Assembly (NCBI GenBank): GCA_030057915.1
Contig: JASGUC010000027.1
Coordinates: forward strand, 58,705-122,704
Reading direction: 5' to 3'
Source: Pseudomonadota bacterium
GTDB lineage: Bacteria > Desulfobacterota > Syntrophia > Syntrophales > UBA8958
Length of the DNA stretch: 64,000 nucleotides
Numbering within the stretch: the first letter of the stretch is position 1; each line of letters starts with the position of its first letter. Made by a program: the position numbers and the translations under genes. This document shows, piece by piece, positions 17,353 through 24,776 of this stretch. A model generated the notes under the pieces. The model ran no database searches, was not told where the DNA came from, and saw only the letters and a list, made by a program, of their open reading frames with translations.

Positions 17353-18530
17353 ACTCCGCCTCGGATACGATGTTCGATGTGCTCATCATCGGCGCCGGCG
17401 TCATCGGCCTGGCCCTGGCCGGGCAACTGGCCCGCCCGGACAGGAAACTGGCGATCCTGGAGAGAAACGAACGCTTTGGACAGGAAACGAGTTCCCGGAA
17501 CAGCGAGGTGATCCATGCGGGTCTCTATTATCCGCGGGAATTTCTAAAGAGCCGCCTGTGCGTGGAAGGAAATGGGCTTCTCCATGCCTGGTGCCGCCGT
17601 CATGACATCCCTCACGCCCGGATCGGCAAACTTGTCGTCGCCGCCAATGACGACGAGGAGGCAAGGCTTGCCGACATCAAAGCGATGGCCGCCGACAACG
17701 GCGTCACGGGTCTGGAAATCCTGGGGAAAAGGCGGCTTCGGTCCCTGGAGCCGGCGGTGGCGGCCCAGGCCGCCCTGCTGTCGCCTACCACGGGGATTGT
17801 GGACAGTCATCGCCTGATGCGATCCTTCCTCGCCGCCGCGGAGACCCGAGGGGCGATCCTCTCCTGCCGGGCGGGCGTCACGGCCATCCATCGCGTCGTC
17901 GGGGGCTACGAATTGGAGATCAACCACGGGGAGTACCGGGTGGCAACGAAGGTCCTGATCAACAGCGCGGGGCTCCACGCCGACGCCGTCGCCGCCCGGG
18001 CCGGCATCGACATCGACGCCGCCGGCTACCGTCTGCGGCCCTGCAAGGGCAATTATCTCCGCCCTTCCCCTTCCCCGTCGCTGCGGCATCTCGTCTATCC
18101 CCTTCCGCAGCGAAACAACGTGGGACTGGGTATTCACGCCACGGTGGATCTGGCGGGCCGCATCCGTTTCGGACCGGACAGCCGCTACCTGGACGACGGG
18201 GAAATCAGCCTGCTGCAAGACGGGGAGACGACGACAGACGGTCCCGCCGTCGGAAAAGCCAAACTATATGCCATTGACGAAGGCCGGGAGAAGGACTTCG
18301 CCGCCGCCGTCGGCAGGTATCTCCCCGGGATTGCCGAGGCCTCCCTCTCCCCGGACATGAGCGGCATCCGGCCCAAGCTGCAGGGCCCCGGCGATCCAGC
18401 GACGGATTTCCTCATCCGGGAGGAGAGCGACCGGGGCTTTCCCGGTCTCATCGATCTCATCGGCATCGAATCTCCGGGTTTGACCGCCTGCCTGGCTATT
18501 GCCGCCTACGTGGAAAAGAAATTTTTTTGA
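17349..18530 (+). CDS. FAD-dependent L-2-hydroxyglutarate oxidase/dehydrogenase-like protein
   Basis: Flavoprotein of the DAO fold, 393 residues. It has an N-terminal FAD site ([17 protein letters not shown]) and [14 protein letters not shown], a block characteristic of the LhgO/L2HGDH group. The C-terminal [18 protein letters not shown] is equally typical. The known reaction is oxidation of L-2-hydroxyglutarate to 2-oxoglutarate. Its ATG overlaps the preceding stop by 4 nt, so it is co-translated with UDP-xylose synthase; a link to sugar-nucleotide metabolism is not obvious and a related substrate is possible. Confidence 0.85.
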   Translation: MNSASDTMFDVLIIGAGVIGLALAGQLARPDRKLAILERNERFGQETSSRNSEVIHAGLYYPREFLKSRLCVEGNGLLHAWCRRHDIPHARIGKLVVAANDDEEARLADIKAMAADNGVTGLEILGKRRLRSLEPAVAAQAALLSPTTGIVDSHRLMRSFLAAAETRGAILSCRAGVTAIHRVVGGYELEINHGEYRVATKVLINSAGLHADAVAARAGIDIDAAGYRLRPCKGNYLRPSPSPSLRHLVYPLPQRNNVGLGIHATVDLAGRIRFGPDSRYLDDGEISLLQDGETTTDGPAVGKAKLYAIDEGREKDFAAAVGRYLPGIAEASLSPDMSGIRPKLQGPGDPATDFLIREESDRGFPGLIDLIGIESPGLTACLAIAAYVEKKFF

Positions 18531-18545
18531 TTCGGGAGAAAAACC

Positions 18546-19946
18546 ATGAAAACGAAACCTAATGCGGGAAACAAGAAGAACATCCTCTGCATCGGCGCCG
18601 GCTATGTCGGCGGACCCACCATGGCCATGATCGCCGCCAAGTGTCCCGACTACCGGGTAACGGTGGTGGACATAAACGCCCAGCGGATCGCCGCCTGGAA
18701 TTCTGAGGATCTACCGATCTACGAACCCGGGCTGGATGAGCTTGTCCGGACCGTGCGGGGGAGGAATCTCTTTTTCAGCACCGACATCGAAGGGGGGATT
18801 CGCGACAACGACATCATCTTCGTCAGCGTCAACACCCCCACGAAGACCTTCGGCGCCGGCGCCGGCATGGCCGCGGATCTCCAGTACTGGGAAAAGACAG
18901 CCCGTCAGATCCTGGAGAATTCCGTCACGAACAAGATCGTCATCGAAAAGAGCACCCTGCCGGTCAAGACGGCCCTGGCCATGGAGAGAATCCTCAATAG
19001 CCAGCCCAACGGCGGCGCCTTCGATGTCCTGTCCAATCCGGAATTTCTCGCCGAGGGATCGGCGATCCGGGATCTGGAAAATCCGGACCGCGTCCTCATC
19101 GGCGCCCGGGAAACGGAGCGGGGAAGATCGGCCCGGAACTCCATCGTGGAAATCTATAGCCGGTGGGTCCCCCGGGACCGGATCATCACCACCAATATCT
19201 GGAGCAGCGAACTCTCCAAGCTGGTGTCCAACGCCTTTCTGGCCCAGCGGATATCCTCCATCAACGCCATCTCCGCCCTGTGCGAGAAAACCGAGGCGGA
19301 TGTCGCGGAGGTGGCCCGGGCCGTGGGCATGGACAGCCGGATCGGCGCAAAATTCCTCAACGCGAGTGTAGGCTTCGGAGGCTCCTGCTTCAAGAAGGAC
19401 ATCCTCAATCTCGTCTATCTCTGCCGGTTCTACGGTCTGGATGACGTGGCCGACTACTGGGAAAGCGTGGTGAAGATAAACGCCTACCAACAGGAACGAT
19501 TCGTCATGAACATGATAACCTCCATGTTCAACACCCTCGCGGGCAAGAGGATCTGCATTTTCGGTTTCGCCTTCAAGGCCAACACGGGGGACACCCGGGA
19601 GAGCCCGGCGATCTTCATCGCCAAACGACTCCTGGAGGAGCAGGCGGAAGTCGTGATCTCCGACCCGAAGGCCCTGGACAACGCCCGCATCGATCTGTCC
19701 GGACTGGCCGGCGTCCTCGATTACAGGGAGGACCCCTACGAAGCCGCCGCCGGCTGCCACGCCATCGCCGTCATGACGGAATGGGACATCTACCGCGCCC
19801 TGGATTACGAACGTGTATACCGGGAAATGGCAAAGCCGGCCTTTATCTTCGACGGCCGCAACATCCTCGACCACTCGGAATGCTTTCGGATCGGCTTCAA
19901 TGTATATCCCATCGGCAAGCCGCCGCTAACCCACTTCGACTCCTGA
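18546..19946 (+). CDS. UDP-glucose 6-dehydrogenase, animal-type
   Basis: Oxidises UDP-glucose to UDP-glucuronate with 2 NAD+. Rossmann motif IGAGYVGGPTMAMIA at about 16-30, central domain with STLPVKTA and NPEFLAEGSAI, catalytic Cys281 in FGGSCFKKDILNLVYLC, and UDP-binding C-terminal domain (GFAFKANTGDTRES). VGGPTM and SCFKKDILNLVYLC are hallmarks of the eukaryote-like subgroup rather than typical bacterial Ugd (SCFPKD). Starts 15 nt after the flavoprotein gene and completes a UDP-glucose to UDP-xylose route. Confidence 0.93.
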   Translation: MKTKPNAGNKKNILCIGAGYVGGPTMAMIAAKCPDYRVTVVDINAQRIAAWNSEDLPIYEPGLDELVRTVRGRNLFFSTDIEGGIRDNDIIFVSVNTPTKTFGAGAGMAADLQYWEKTARQILENSVTNKIVIEKSTLPVKTALAMERILNSQPNGGAFDVLSNPEFLAEGSAIRDLENPDRVLIGARETERGRSARNSIVEIYSRWVPRDRIITTNIWSSELSKLVSNAFLAQRISSINAISALCEKTEADVAEVARAVGMDSRIGAKFLNASVGFGGSCFKKDILNLVYLCRFYGLDDVADYWESVVKINAYQQERFVMNMITSMFNTLAGKRICIFGFAFKANTGDTRESPAIFIAKRLLEEQAEVVISDPKALDNARIDLSGLAGVLDYREDPYEAAAGCHAIAVMTEWDIYRALDYERVYREMAKPAFIFDGRNILDHSECFRIGFNVYPIGKPPLTHFDS

Positions 19947-20100
19947 GGCGCCGCGCCAACGGGGCAGGGGATTGGATCCTCGGCGCCGCGGCCCTCCAGG
20001 GACCCGCGGCACCGGGAACAGACGGGACATCGAGACGATTGACGGTGGCCGCCGAATCGCGAGGCGACCGCCGCGAACGGCAGCGTGAAGCCCGACGGCG

Positions 20101-20586
20101 TCAGGGACCGCAGACCCCTTCATCCCCCAGGTTTTCGCCCCGGGCCGCCTGACGGGAGAGTTCGTCGCAGCGTTCATTCTCCGGATTGCCCGCATGGCCC
20201 CTAATCCAGACGAACCTCACCTCATGACGACTACACAAATCCAGCAGTTTTTCCCAGAGGTCCGGATTGAGGGCCTTTTCCAACTTGTTACGCATCCAGC
20301 CGTTCCGCCGCCACCGTTGCGCCCAGCCCTTCGTCATGGCATTGACCAGATACTGAGAATCGGTAAACAGGGTCACCCGACAGGGCGTTTTCAGGGCCTG
20401 GAGGCCCACGATGGCGGCGGTGAGTTCCATTCGGTTGTTCGTGGTCAAGCGGCAGCCGCCCGACAATTCCTTCCTTGCCCGCCCATGGATCAACACTACG
20501 CCGTAGCCCCCGGGGCCTGGATTCCCCAGACAGCCCCCGTCCGTATAGATTGTCACCTCCCTGCGACGGTCGCCCTTCAAAACCAT
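20101..20586 (-). CDS. rnhA: Ribonuclease HI
   Basis: Cleaves RNA in RNA-DNA hybrids (R-loops, primers). Four acidic catalytic positions are present: D16 in [16 protein letters not shown]54 in NNRMELTA, D76 in LFTDSQYL, and the later Asp after [16 protein letters not shown]. 161 residues is normal. ATG 20586 follows GAGGAGAC. The 154-bp gap to the convergent dehydrogenase gene holds a GGCGCCG...CGGCGCC inverted repeat (19948-19987) without a T-run. Confidence 0.95.
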   Translation of the reverse strand: MVLKGDRRREVTIYTDGGCLGNPGPGGYGVVLIHGRARKELSGGCRLTTNNRMELTAAIVGLQALKTPCRVTLFTDSQYLVNAMTKGWAQRWRRNGWMRNKLEKALNPDLWEKLLDLCSRHEVRFVWIRGHAGNPENERCDELSRQAARGENLGDEGVCGP

Positions 20587-20659
20587 AAACGTCTCCTCAT
20601 CTTTCTCGCCTCATCCGACGCGCCCCCATGCCTGGGGCAGGCACCGCCAAGTTGTAGCT

Positions 20660-20692
20660 ATTCCTCGAAATGACATTTTTCAAAGGTCTCGA
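20660..20692. repeat. Partial interspersed repeat end
   Basis: CCTCGAAATGACATTTTTC leading into TTTTCAAAGGTCTC, the boundary motif of the cassettes at 23255-23590 and 53097-53431. Only one end is present here, upstream of rnhA. Confidence 0.6.
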
Positions 20693-20739
20693 TCGGGAGA
20701 AGATGCAAGCGAAAAGGTGGAAAGAGAATTTCCGGGCAA

Positions 20740-20773
20740 GAAAAAGGGGCTACGCAGAGAATCCGTAACCCCT
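20740..20773 (-). terminator. Rho-independent terminator of the tRNA cluster
   Basis: On the minus strand GGGGTTACG pairs with CGTAGCCCC (one G-U pair) around a 9-nt loop, followed by TTTTT. It lies just downstream of tRNA-Lys. Confidence 0.85.
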
Positions 20774-20782
20774 TGTTTTTCT

Positions 20783-20858
<76 letters not shown>

Positions 20859-20890
20859 GGCATTGCGAGAAGAACCACTTGTCTCATATC

Positions 20891-20967
20891 TGGCGCGCCT
20901 GGTACGACTCGAACGTACGACCAACAGATTCGAAGTCTGCGACTCTATCCAACTGAGCTACAGGCGC
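20891..20967 (-). tRNA. tRNA-Arg (TCG)
   Basis: Acceptor GCGCCTG/CAGGCGC, anticodon stem GCAGA/TCTGT with loop CTTCGAA (anticodon TCG), discriminator G, CCA encoded. Confidence 0.95.
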
Positions 20968-20983
20968 CTTTTTAGGCAATCAA

Positions 20984-21060
20984 TGGGGTGAGTGAAGGGA
21001 TTTGAACCCTCGACCTCCGGGGCCACAACCCGGCACTCTAACCAACTGAGCTACACCCAC
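20984..21060 (-). tRNA. tRNA-His (GTG)
   Basis: Acceptor GTGGGTG/CACTCAC, anticodon loop TTGTGGC (anticodon GTG), discriminator C. The base before the acceptor (21061) is G on this strand, the expected G-1 of tRNA-His. CCA encoded. Confidence 0.95.
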
Positions 21061-21070
21061 CATATTCGCC

Positions 21071-21147
21071 TGGTACGCCTGGAGGGATTCGAACTCTCGA
21101 CCCACGGATTAGAAGTCCGTTGCTCTATCCAACTGAGCTACAGGCGC
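21071..21147 (-). tRNA. tRNA-Arg (TCT)
   Basis: Acceptor GCGCCTG/CAGGCGT (terminal G-U), anticodon loop CTTCTAA (anticodon TCT), T-arm GAGAG TTCGAAT CCCTC, CCA encoded. First of the cluster. Confidence 0.95.
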
Positions 21148-21168
21148 ATGCTATGTAAAAGAGGGAGC

Positions 21169-21197
21169 CTAATATCTTGTTTGGCGCCTTTTGTCAA
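21169..21197 (-). promoter_or_regulatory. Sigma70 promoter of the tRNA cluster
   Basis: TTGACA, 17 nt, TATTAG on the minus strand, about 22 nt before the first tRNA. Near-consensus, as expected for stable RNA. Confidence 0.7.
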
Positions 21198-21228
21198 GAA
21201 GGAATCATTTCCCACAACCAAAAAAAGC

Positions 21229-22872
21229 TCAACGCACATAGCCGGCAATCCCGTCGTATCGGTAGCCTTTTTTTGTGTAACCCTCGCCCCGGGCATCCGT
21301 GGTGAAAAAAAACTGTTCCCGGCCGCTATGGCGCCAGCGATGCAACGGGCGGGTGTTGGGCAGACGGCTGGTGGCGATGTTGCCTATGGTCCCTTCCTGA
21401 ATGTAGTCGCGTGACAACTTCCCCCCGCCGTCGGCCTCATAGGAATAAAAGTGGGACTGCTGGCGGGGATTGTACCAGCGATAAAATTCCGTCGTCCCCG
21501 GCGTTCCGGGGCTGAAAAGGCGGAAGGCGATGCCGTCCTTCCGGTAATATCGCAGCAACGGCGTCCCGGCCGCCCCCTGTGGATCGATCAGGAAGAGACA
21601 GTCCTCCCCATAGCGGTACCGATAGACGTCCAGGACCTTCGCCCCCGTTTCCGACGCCACTTCCGCATGTATCTCGACCACCGCGTCGCCGCCGTTGGAA
21701 TGTATCCGGAAATAGCGGGCATGACCGCCCGGTTTCAGATTTGTCGCATCCACGGCGATATGCAGATAATCGATCTCCCGGGTCGTCACCCCCACATCGG
21801 GAAAGACCCGAACCCATCTCCCCTGGTCTTTCGCCCCTTCCCTCCCCAGGATCTTGACCCCCTCCAAGACGACCCTCCCCTGTTGGTTGACCAGGGTCAG
21901 GATATGAGAGCCCGGCGCCGGGGTTTCCGGCAGGCGGTATTCGGCGGCGATGTTACGCTCGTCGAAGGCCTCCAGATTGCCAAGGGGGCGGTTGTCCAGA
22001 TATGCCTTGACGGTCCCGGCCAGGGGCGATTTCCAGAAATAGACGACAATCCCCGTCCCGGAATAATTATACTTCAATATAGCTTTTCCGTGAGCTTCGG
22101 GATAGCCTTCGTTCTCCATCCAGTTGCCCTTGAACTCCACCGCTCCGCTCCGGGTCGGATCCGGGCGGTAGGCGCCCATTCCCGTGACCTCCGGACGATG
22201 GAAGGAGTGATATTGTCCCGCTGTGACCTCGCCGCTCTCCCCGTCAGCGGGCCAGCGGGCCGGCTCGATTTTCCATTTCAGGGGCTGACGCCCCTGGTTG
22301 GTGATTTCGATCTTTCCCTCCGCCTGCCGACCTGCCTCCAGAATGCCGAAATCCAGCCGCTGGGGGCGGATGGCAAGGACCGGTTCCGGAGGATATTCCC
22401 GGATATGGAATGCAAGTTCGATCACCTTCAGATCGCCGGCGATATTGAAGGCGATCCCTTCCCGATGGGGTCCGGCGGCAATGAGCCGCTGATAGACAAC
22501 CTGTTTGTTCTCGAATTCCAGCAGCAATTGAACGTTATAGAGTTGCGGCTTGCCGTTCTCGCCCACCGGCGCCAGCGAGGACTTCATGGCGATATTGATC
22601 TTGGCGGGATGACGGCGCGCCATGGTCCCCATCAGGGGTTGCCCGGATTTACACGTCCATCCCTCCGGCGTCGCAAGCGCCCAGTCTTTCCGCTCCGCAT
22701 CCGCAAAGGTCATGATCGCCTGGCCTCTTTTGAATACGCCCGCGCCTACGTCCCCCAGGTCGATCGCCGTCGGATGGAGCAGGACCTCGCCGCCCCGGAC
22801 CGGCGTCGAAGTAAGCGCGATCGCCACTGCCAGCAATGTCGCCCCCAGTAAGGGCCATGGTTTTTTCATCAT
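21229..22872 (-). CDS. Secreted ASH-domain / DUF5648 protein
   Basis: Exported protein of about 547 residues. Signal peptide at residues 1-28 (MMKKPWPLLGATLLAVAIAL, ending near VRGG). Region about 160-210 contains LDFGILEAGRQAEGKIEITN, typical of ASH/DUF1573 immunoglobulin-like folds. A carbohydrate-binding-like jelly roll follows (KAILKYNYSGTGIVVYFWK, then ILTLVNQQGRVVLEG). The C-terminal ~130 residues hold DUF5648-type repeats (FYRWYNPRQQSHFYSYE, YRYDGIAGYV). Probably a surface or periplasmic binding protein; ligand unknown. The frame is open to GTG 22971, but the signal peptide favours ATG 22872. No clear ribosome site. Confidence 0.75.
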   Translation of the reverse strand: MMKKPWPLLGATLLAVAIALTSTPVRGGEVLLHPTAIDLGDVGAGVFKRGQAIMTFADAERKDWALATPEGWTCKSGQPLMGTMARRHPAKINIAMKSSLAPVGENGKPQLYNVQLLLEFENKQVVYQRLIAAGPHREGIAFNIAGDLKVIELAFHIREYPPEPVLAIRPQRLDFGILEAGRQAEGKIEITNQGRQPLKWKIEPARWPADGESGEVTAGQYHSFHRPEVTGMGAYRPDPTRSGAVEFKGNWMENEGYPEAHGKAILKYNYSGTGIVVYFWKSPLAGTVKAYLDNRPLGNLEAFDERNIAAEYRLPETPAPGSHILTLVNQQGRVVLEGVKILGREGAKDQGRWVRVFPDVGVTTREIDYLHIAVDATNLKPGGHARYFRIHSNGGDAVVEIHAEVASETGAKVLDVYRYRYGEDCLFLIDPQGAAGTPLLRYYRKDGIAFRLFSPGTPGTTEFYRWYNPRQQSHFYSYEADGGGKLSRDYIQEGTIGNIATSRLPNTRPLHRWRHSGREQFFFTTDARGEGYTKKGYRYDGIAGYVR

Positions 22873-22973
22873 CGGAAAAGGGCGAACGGCAAATCCCCGC
22901 GTGGCGTCCCGACATCGCCTTGCCGGGTCATTTTGGAGTCTTCCGACGCTTTCGCGACAGGTCTCCGCCACAA

Positions 22974-23030
22974 GGGGGAAGAAGATAAAATCCCGTTTGC
23001 CTAGTTTCCTCCCCCCGGAGTTGCCTCCGG
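22974..23030 (-). promoter_or_regulatory. Two stacked hairpins in the leader of the DUF5648 gene
   Basis: On the minus strand CCGGAG and CTCCGG close a GCAA tetraloop (23015-23030). Immediately after, GGGGGAGGAA pairs with TTCTTCCCCC around a 22-nt loop (22974-23015). They lie about 100 nt before the start codon. The arrangement looks like a structured leader but does not match a riboswitch class I know. Confidence 0.4.
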
Positions 23031-23129
23031 CGCTCCTTTATCGGAAATGGACCTCGTTGACAATAGATTTTTGCCCACAGCCTTTATATGAATGAAAACC
23101 TTCGATATTATCGGCTCTTATGAAATTCC

Positions 23130-23157
23130 TTGACAGCCCTTGGAGATGAGATATATC
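23130..23157 (+). promoter_or_regulatory. Candidate promoter upstream of dprA
   Basis: TTGACA, 16 nt, TATATC on the plus strand. It lies 467 nt before the dprA start, with a repeat cassette in between. No other plus-strand gene is available to it. Confidence 0.35.
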
Positions 23158-23254
23158 GTGCGGCGGTTACTTCGGCGACAACGCCCCGACCGGCGGCGCC
23201 CTTGTTGGCCGACCCGGGGAGGCGGCGCCCGCTATTCCGGCATGTTCAAGCTTT

Positions 23255-23590
23255 GAGACCTTTGAAAAACGTCGTTTCGAGGAGCGCGAGCCTACCCAGA
23301 TGTCATTTCGAAGGAGCGAAGCGACTGAGAAATCCTAAGATCCCTCATGGCATTCGGGACATGGACTTCTCCCTTCGGTCGAAATTACAAATTGGACCTT
23401 GGACTTTGGACCTTCTTCGGTCGAAATGACAAGAAAGAGGTCGAAATGACAAAAATGGCGTATTCAAAGCTCTCATCCTGATTGGACCTTGGACCTTATC
23501 CCAGCGTAAGCCGGAATACCGCTATTTCAAGGCGTTCCCGACCCCGGTATTTGCCGGGGCGACAGGAAATTGTGGATTTTCAAAGGTCTC
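23255..23590. repeat. 336-bp repeat cassette bounded by GAGACCTTTGAAAA inverted repeats
   Basis: The left end GAGACCTTTGAAAA (23255-23268) and right end TTTTCAAAGGTCTC (23577-23590) are perfect inverted repeats. Inside are palindromic units around GTCATTTCGAAGGAGCGAAG and TTTCTCCCTTCGGTCGAAAT, plus two TTGGACCTTGGAC units. The first ~150 bp match the cassette at 53097-53431 read in the opposite direction. It fills the dprA leader; no gene is seen within it. Confidence 0.8.
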
Positions 23591-23623
23591 GCATTATCAT
23601 CGTCGAAGCGACAGGATTGGAAT

Positions 23624-24772
23624 GTGACGCAACAGCCTGAAGACTTGAAATACTGGCTGGCCCTCCGGTATGTGGAGGGACTGGGCAACATCGGCGTTCG
23701 GAATCTCCTCCAGGGTTTCGGCGCCCCTGAACGGATCTTCCGGGCGCCCTTGAACATGCTGGAGGCCACACCGGGGATCGGCAGCAAAACTGCCCGAAAT
23801 ATCAGGGAATTCAATCACTGGGAACGAGTTGCCGCGGAGTTGGAACGGGCGAGGGAATTGCCGACAACCATCATGACTTGTCAGGACCCCCGCTTTCCGA
23901 GACGGCTCCTCTTCATCTACGACCCTCCCTTTCTCCTCTACGTGCATGGAGAACTGCGACCCGACGACGTCAATGTCGCCCTGGTCGGTTCACGGAAGGC
24001 CAGCGCCTACGGCAAATACACGACCGAACGTCTCAGCCGCGAGCTTTCCCTGCACGGCATTACCGTGGTCAGCGGCATGGCGCGGGGTATCGACACGGCC
24101 GCCCATCGGGGCGCCCTGGCGGTGAAGGGAAGAACCATTGCCGTTTTGGGATCGGGAATCGACGTGATCTACCCCCCGGAAAACGAGTGGCTGGCCCGGG
24201 AGATAGCCCAAAGCGGCGCGGTAGTATCGGAGTTTCCCCTGGGGACTCCCCCCAATGCCCCGAACTTTCCCGCCCGGAACCGGATCATCAGCGGCATGTC
24301 CCTGGGGGTGGTGGTGGTCGAGGCCTCGGAAAAGAGCGGCTCGCTCATCACCGCCCGGATCGCCCTGGAACAGGGGCGCGAGGTGTTCGCCGTTCCCGGA
24401 GGCATCGACGCGGCCGGTTCCCGGGGGACGAACCGCCTCATCAAGGAGGGGGCGAAACTCGTCGAAAACGTTCAGGACATCCTCGATGAAATCAAACCGC
24501 AGGCCTCTTTTTCGCTGGACGCGCCGGAGGAGATTGCGCCCCTGACGCCGGCCGCCTCTGCTCCGTCGGGTCGCGCCTCCCTGCCCAGGCCCGTAGTCAG
24601 CGGCAAGGAAGGACTGCTTATCGACCACCTCTCCACCCAACCCCGCAGTGTCGATGATCTCATCGCCGCCACGGGTCTTGCCGCATCGGAGGTTCTCCCC
24701 GCCCTGCTGCAGCTCGAACTGCGGGGCCTGATCCGGCAAACGCTGGGAAACAAGTATGTTCTTCAGGAGTAA
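23624..24772 (+). CDS. dprA: DNA processing protein DprA/Smf
   Basis: Loads RecA on incoming single-stranded DNA in transformation; widespread also in non-competent species. 382 residues: N-terminal helix-hairpin-helix region with LEATPGIGSKTARNI, the Rossmann-like DprA domain with VGSRKASAYGKYTTERLS, VSGMARGIDTAAHRGAL, GSGIDVIYPPEN and PGGIDAAGSRGTNRLI, and a C-terminal winged helix (about 315-382). Start is GTG 23624 with AGGA upstream; frames further left run into repeat sequence. Followed 4 nt later by topA. Confidence 0.93.
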   Translation: MTQQPEDLKYWLALRYVEGLGNIGVRNLLQGFGAPERIFRAPLNMLEATPGIGSKTARNIREFNHWERVAAELERARELPTTIMTCQDPRFPRRLLFIYDPPFLLYVHGELRPDDVNVALVGSRKASAYGKYTTERLSRELSLHGITVVSGMARGIDTAAHRGALAVKGRTIAVLGSGIDVIYPPENEWLAREIAQSGAVVSEFPLGTPPNAPNFPARNRIISGMSLGVVVVEASEKSGSLITARIALEQGREVFAVPGGIDAAGSRGTNRLIKEGAKLVENVQDILDEIKPQASFSLDAPEEIAPLTPAASAPSGRASLPRPVVSGKEGLLIDHLSTQPRSVDDLIAATGLAASEVLPALLQLELRGLIRQTLGNKYVLQE

Positions 24773-24776
24773 ACTT

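Noticed and set aside
18711..19874. 387-codon minus-strand frame opposite the UDP-glucose dehydrogenase
   Set aside because: The plus-strand gene is intact with Cys281 and both Rossmann domains; the antisense product shows no known features.
22974..23030. c-di-GMP or other known riboswitch upstream of the DUF5648 gene
   Set aside because: A GNRA-capped stem is present, but the conserved core sequences of GEMM, cobalamin, SAH and lysine riboswitches are not found.
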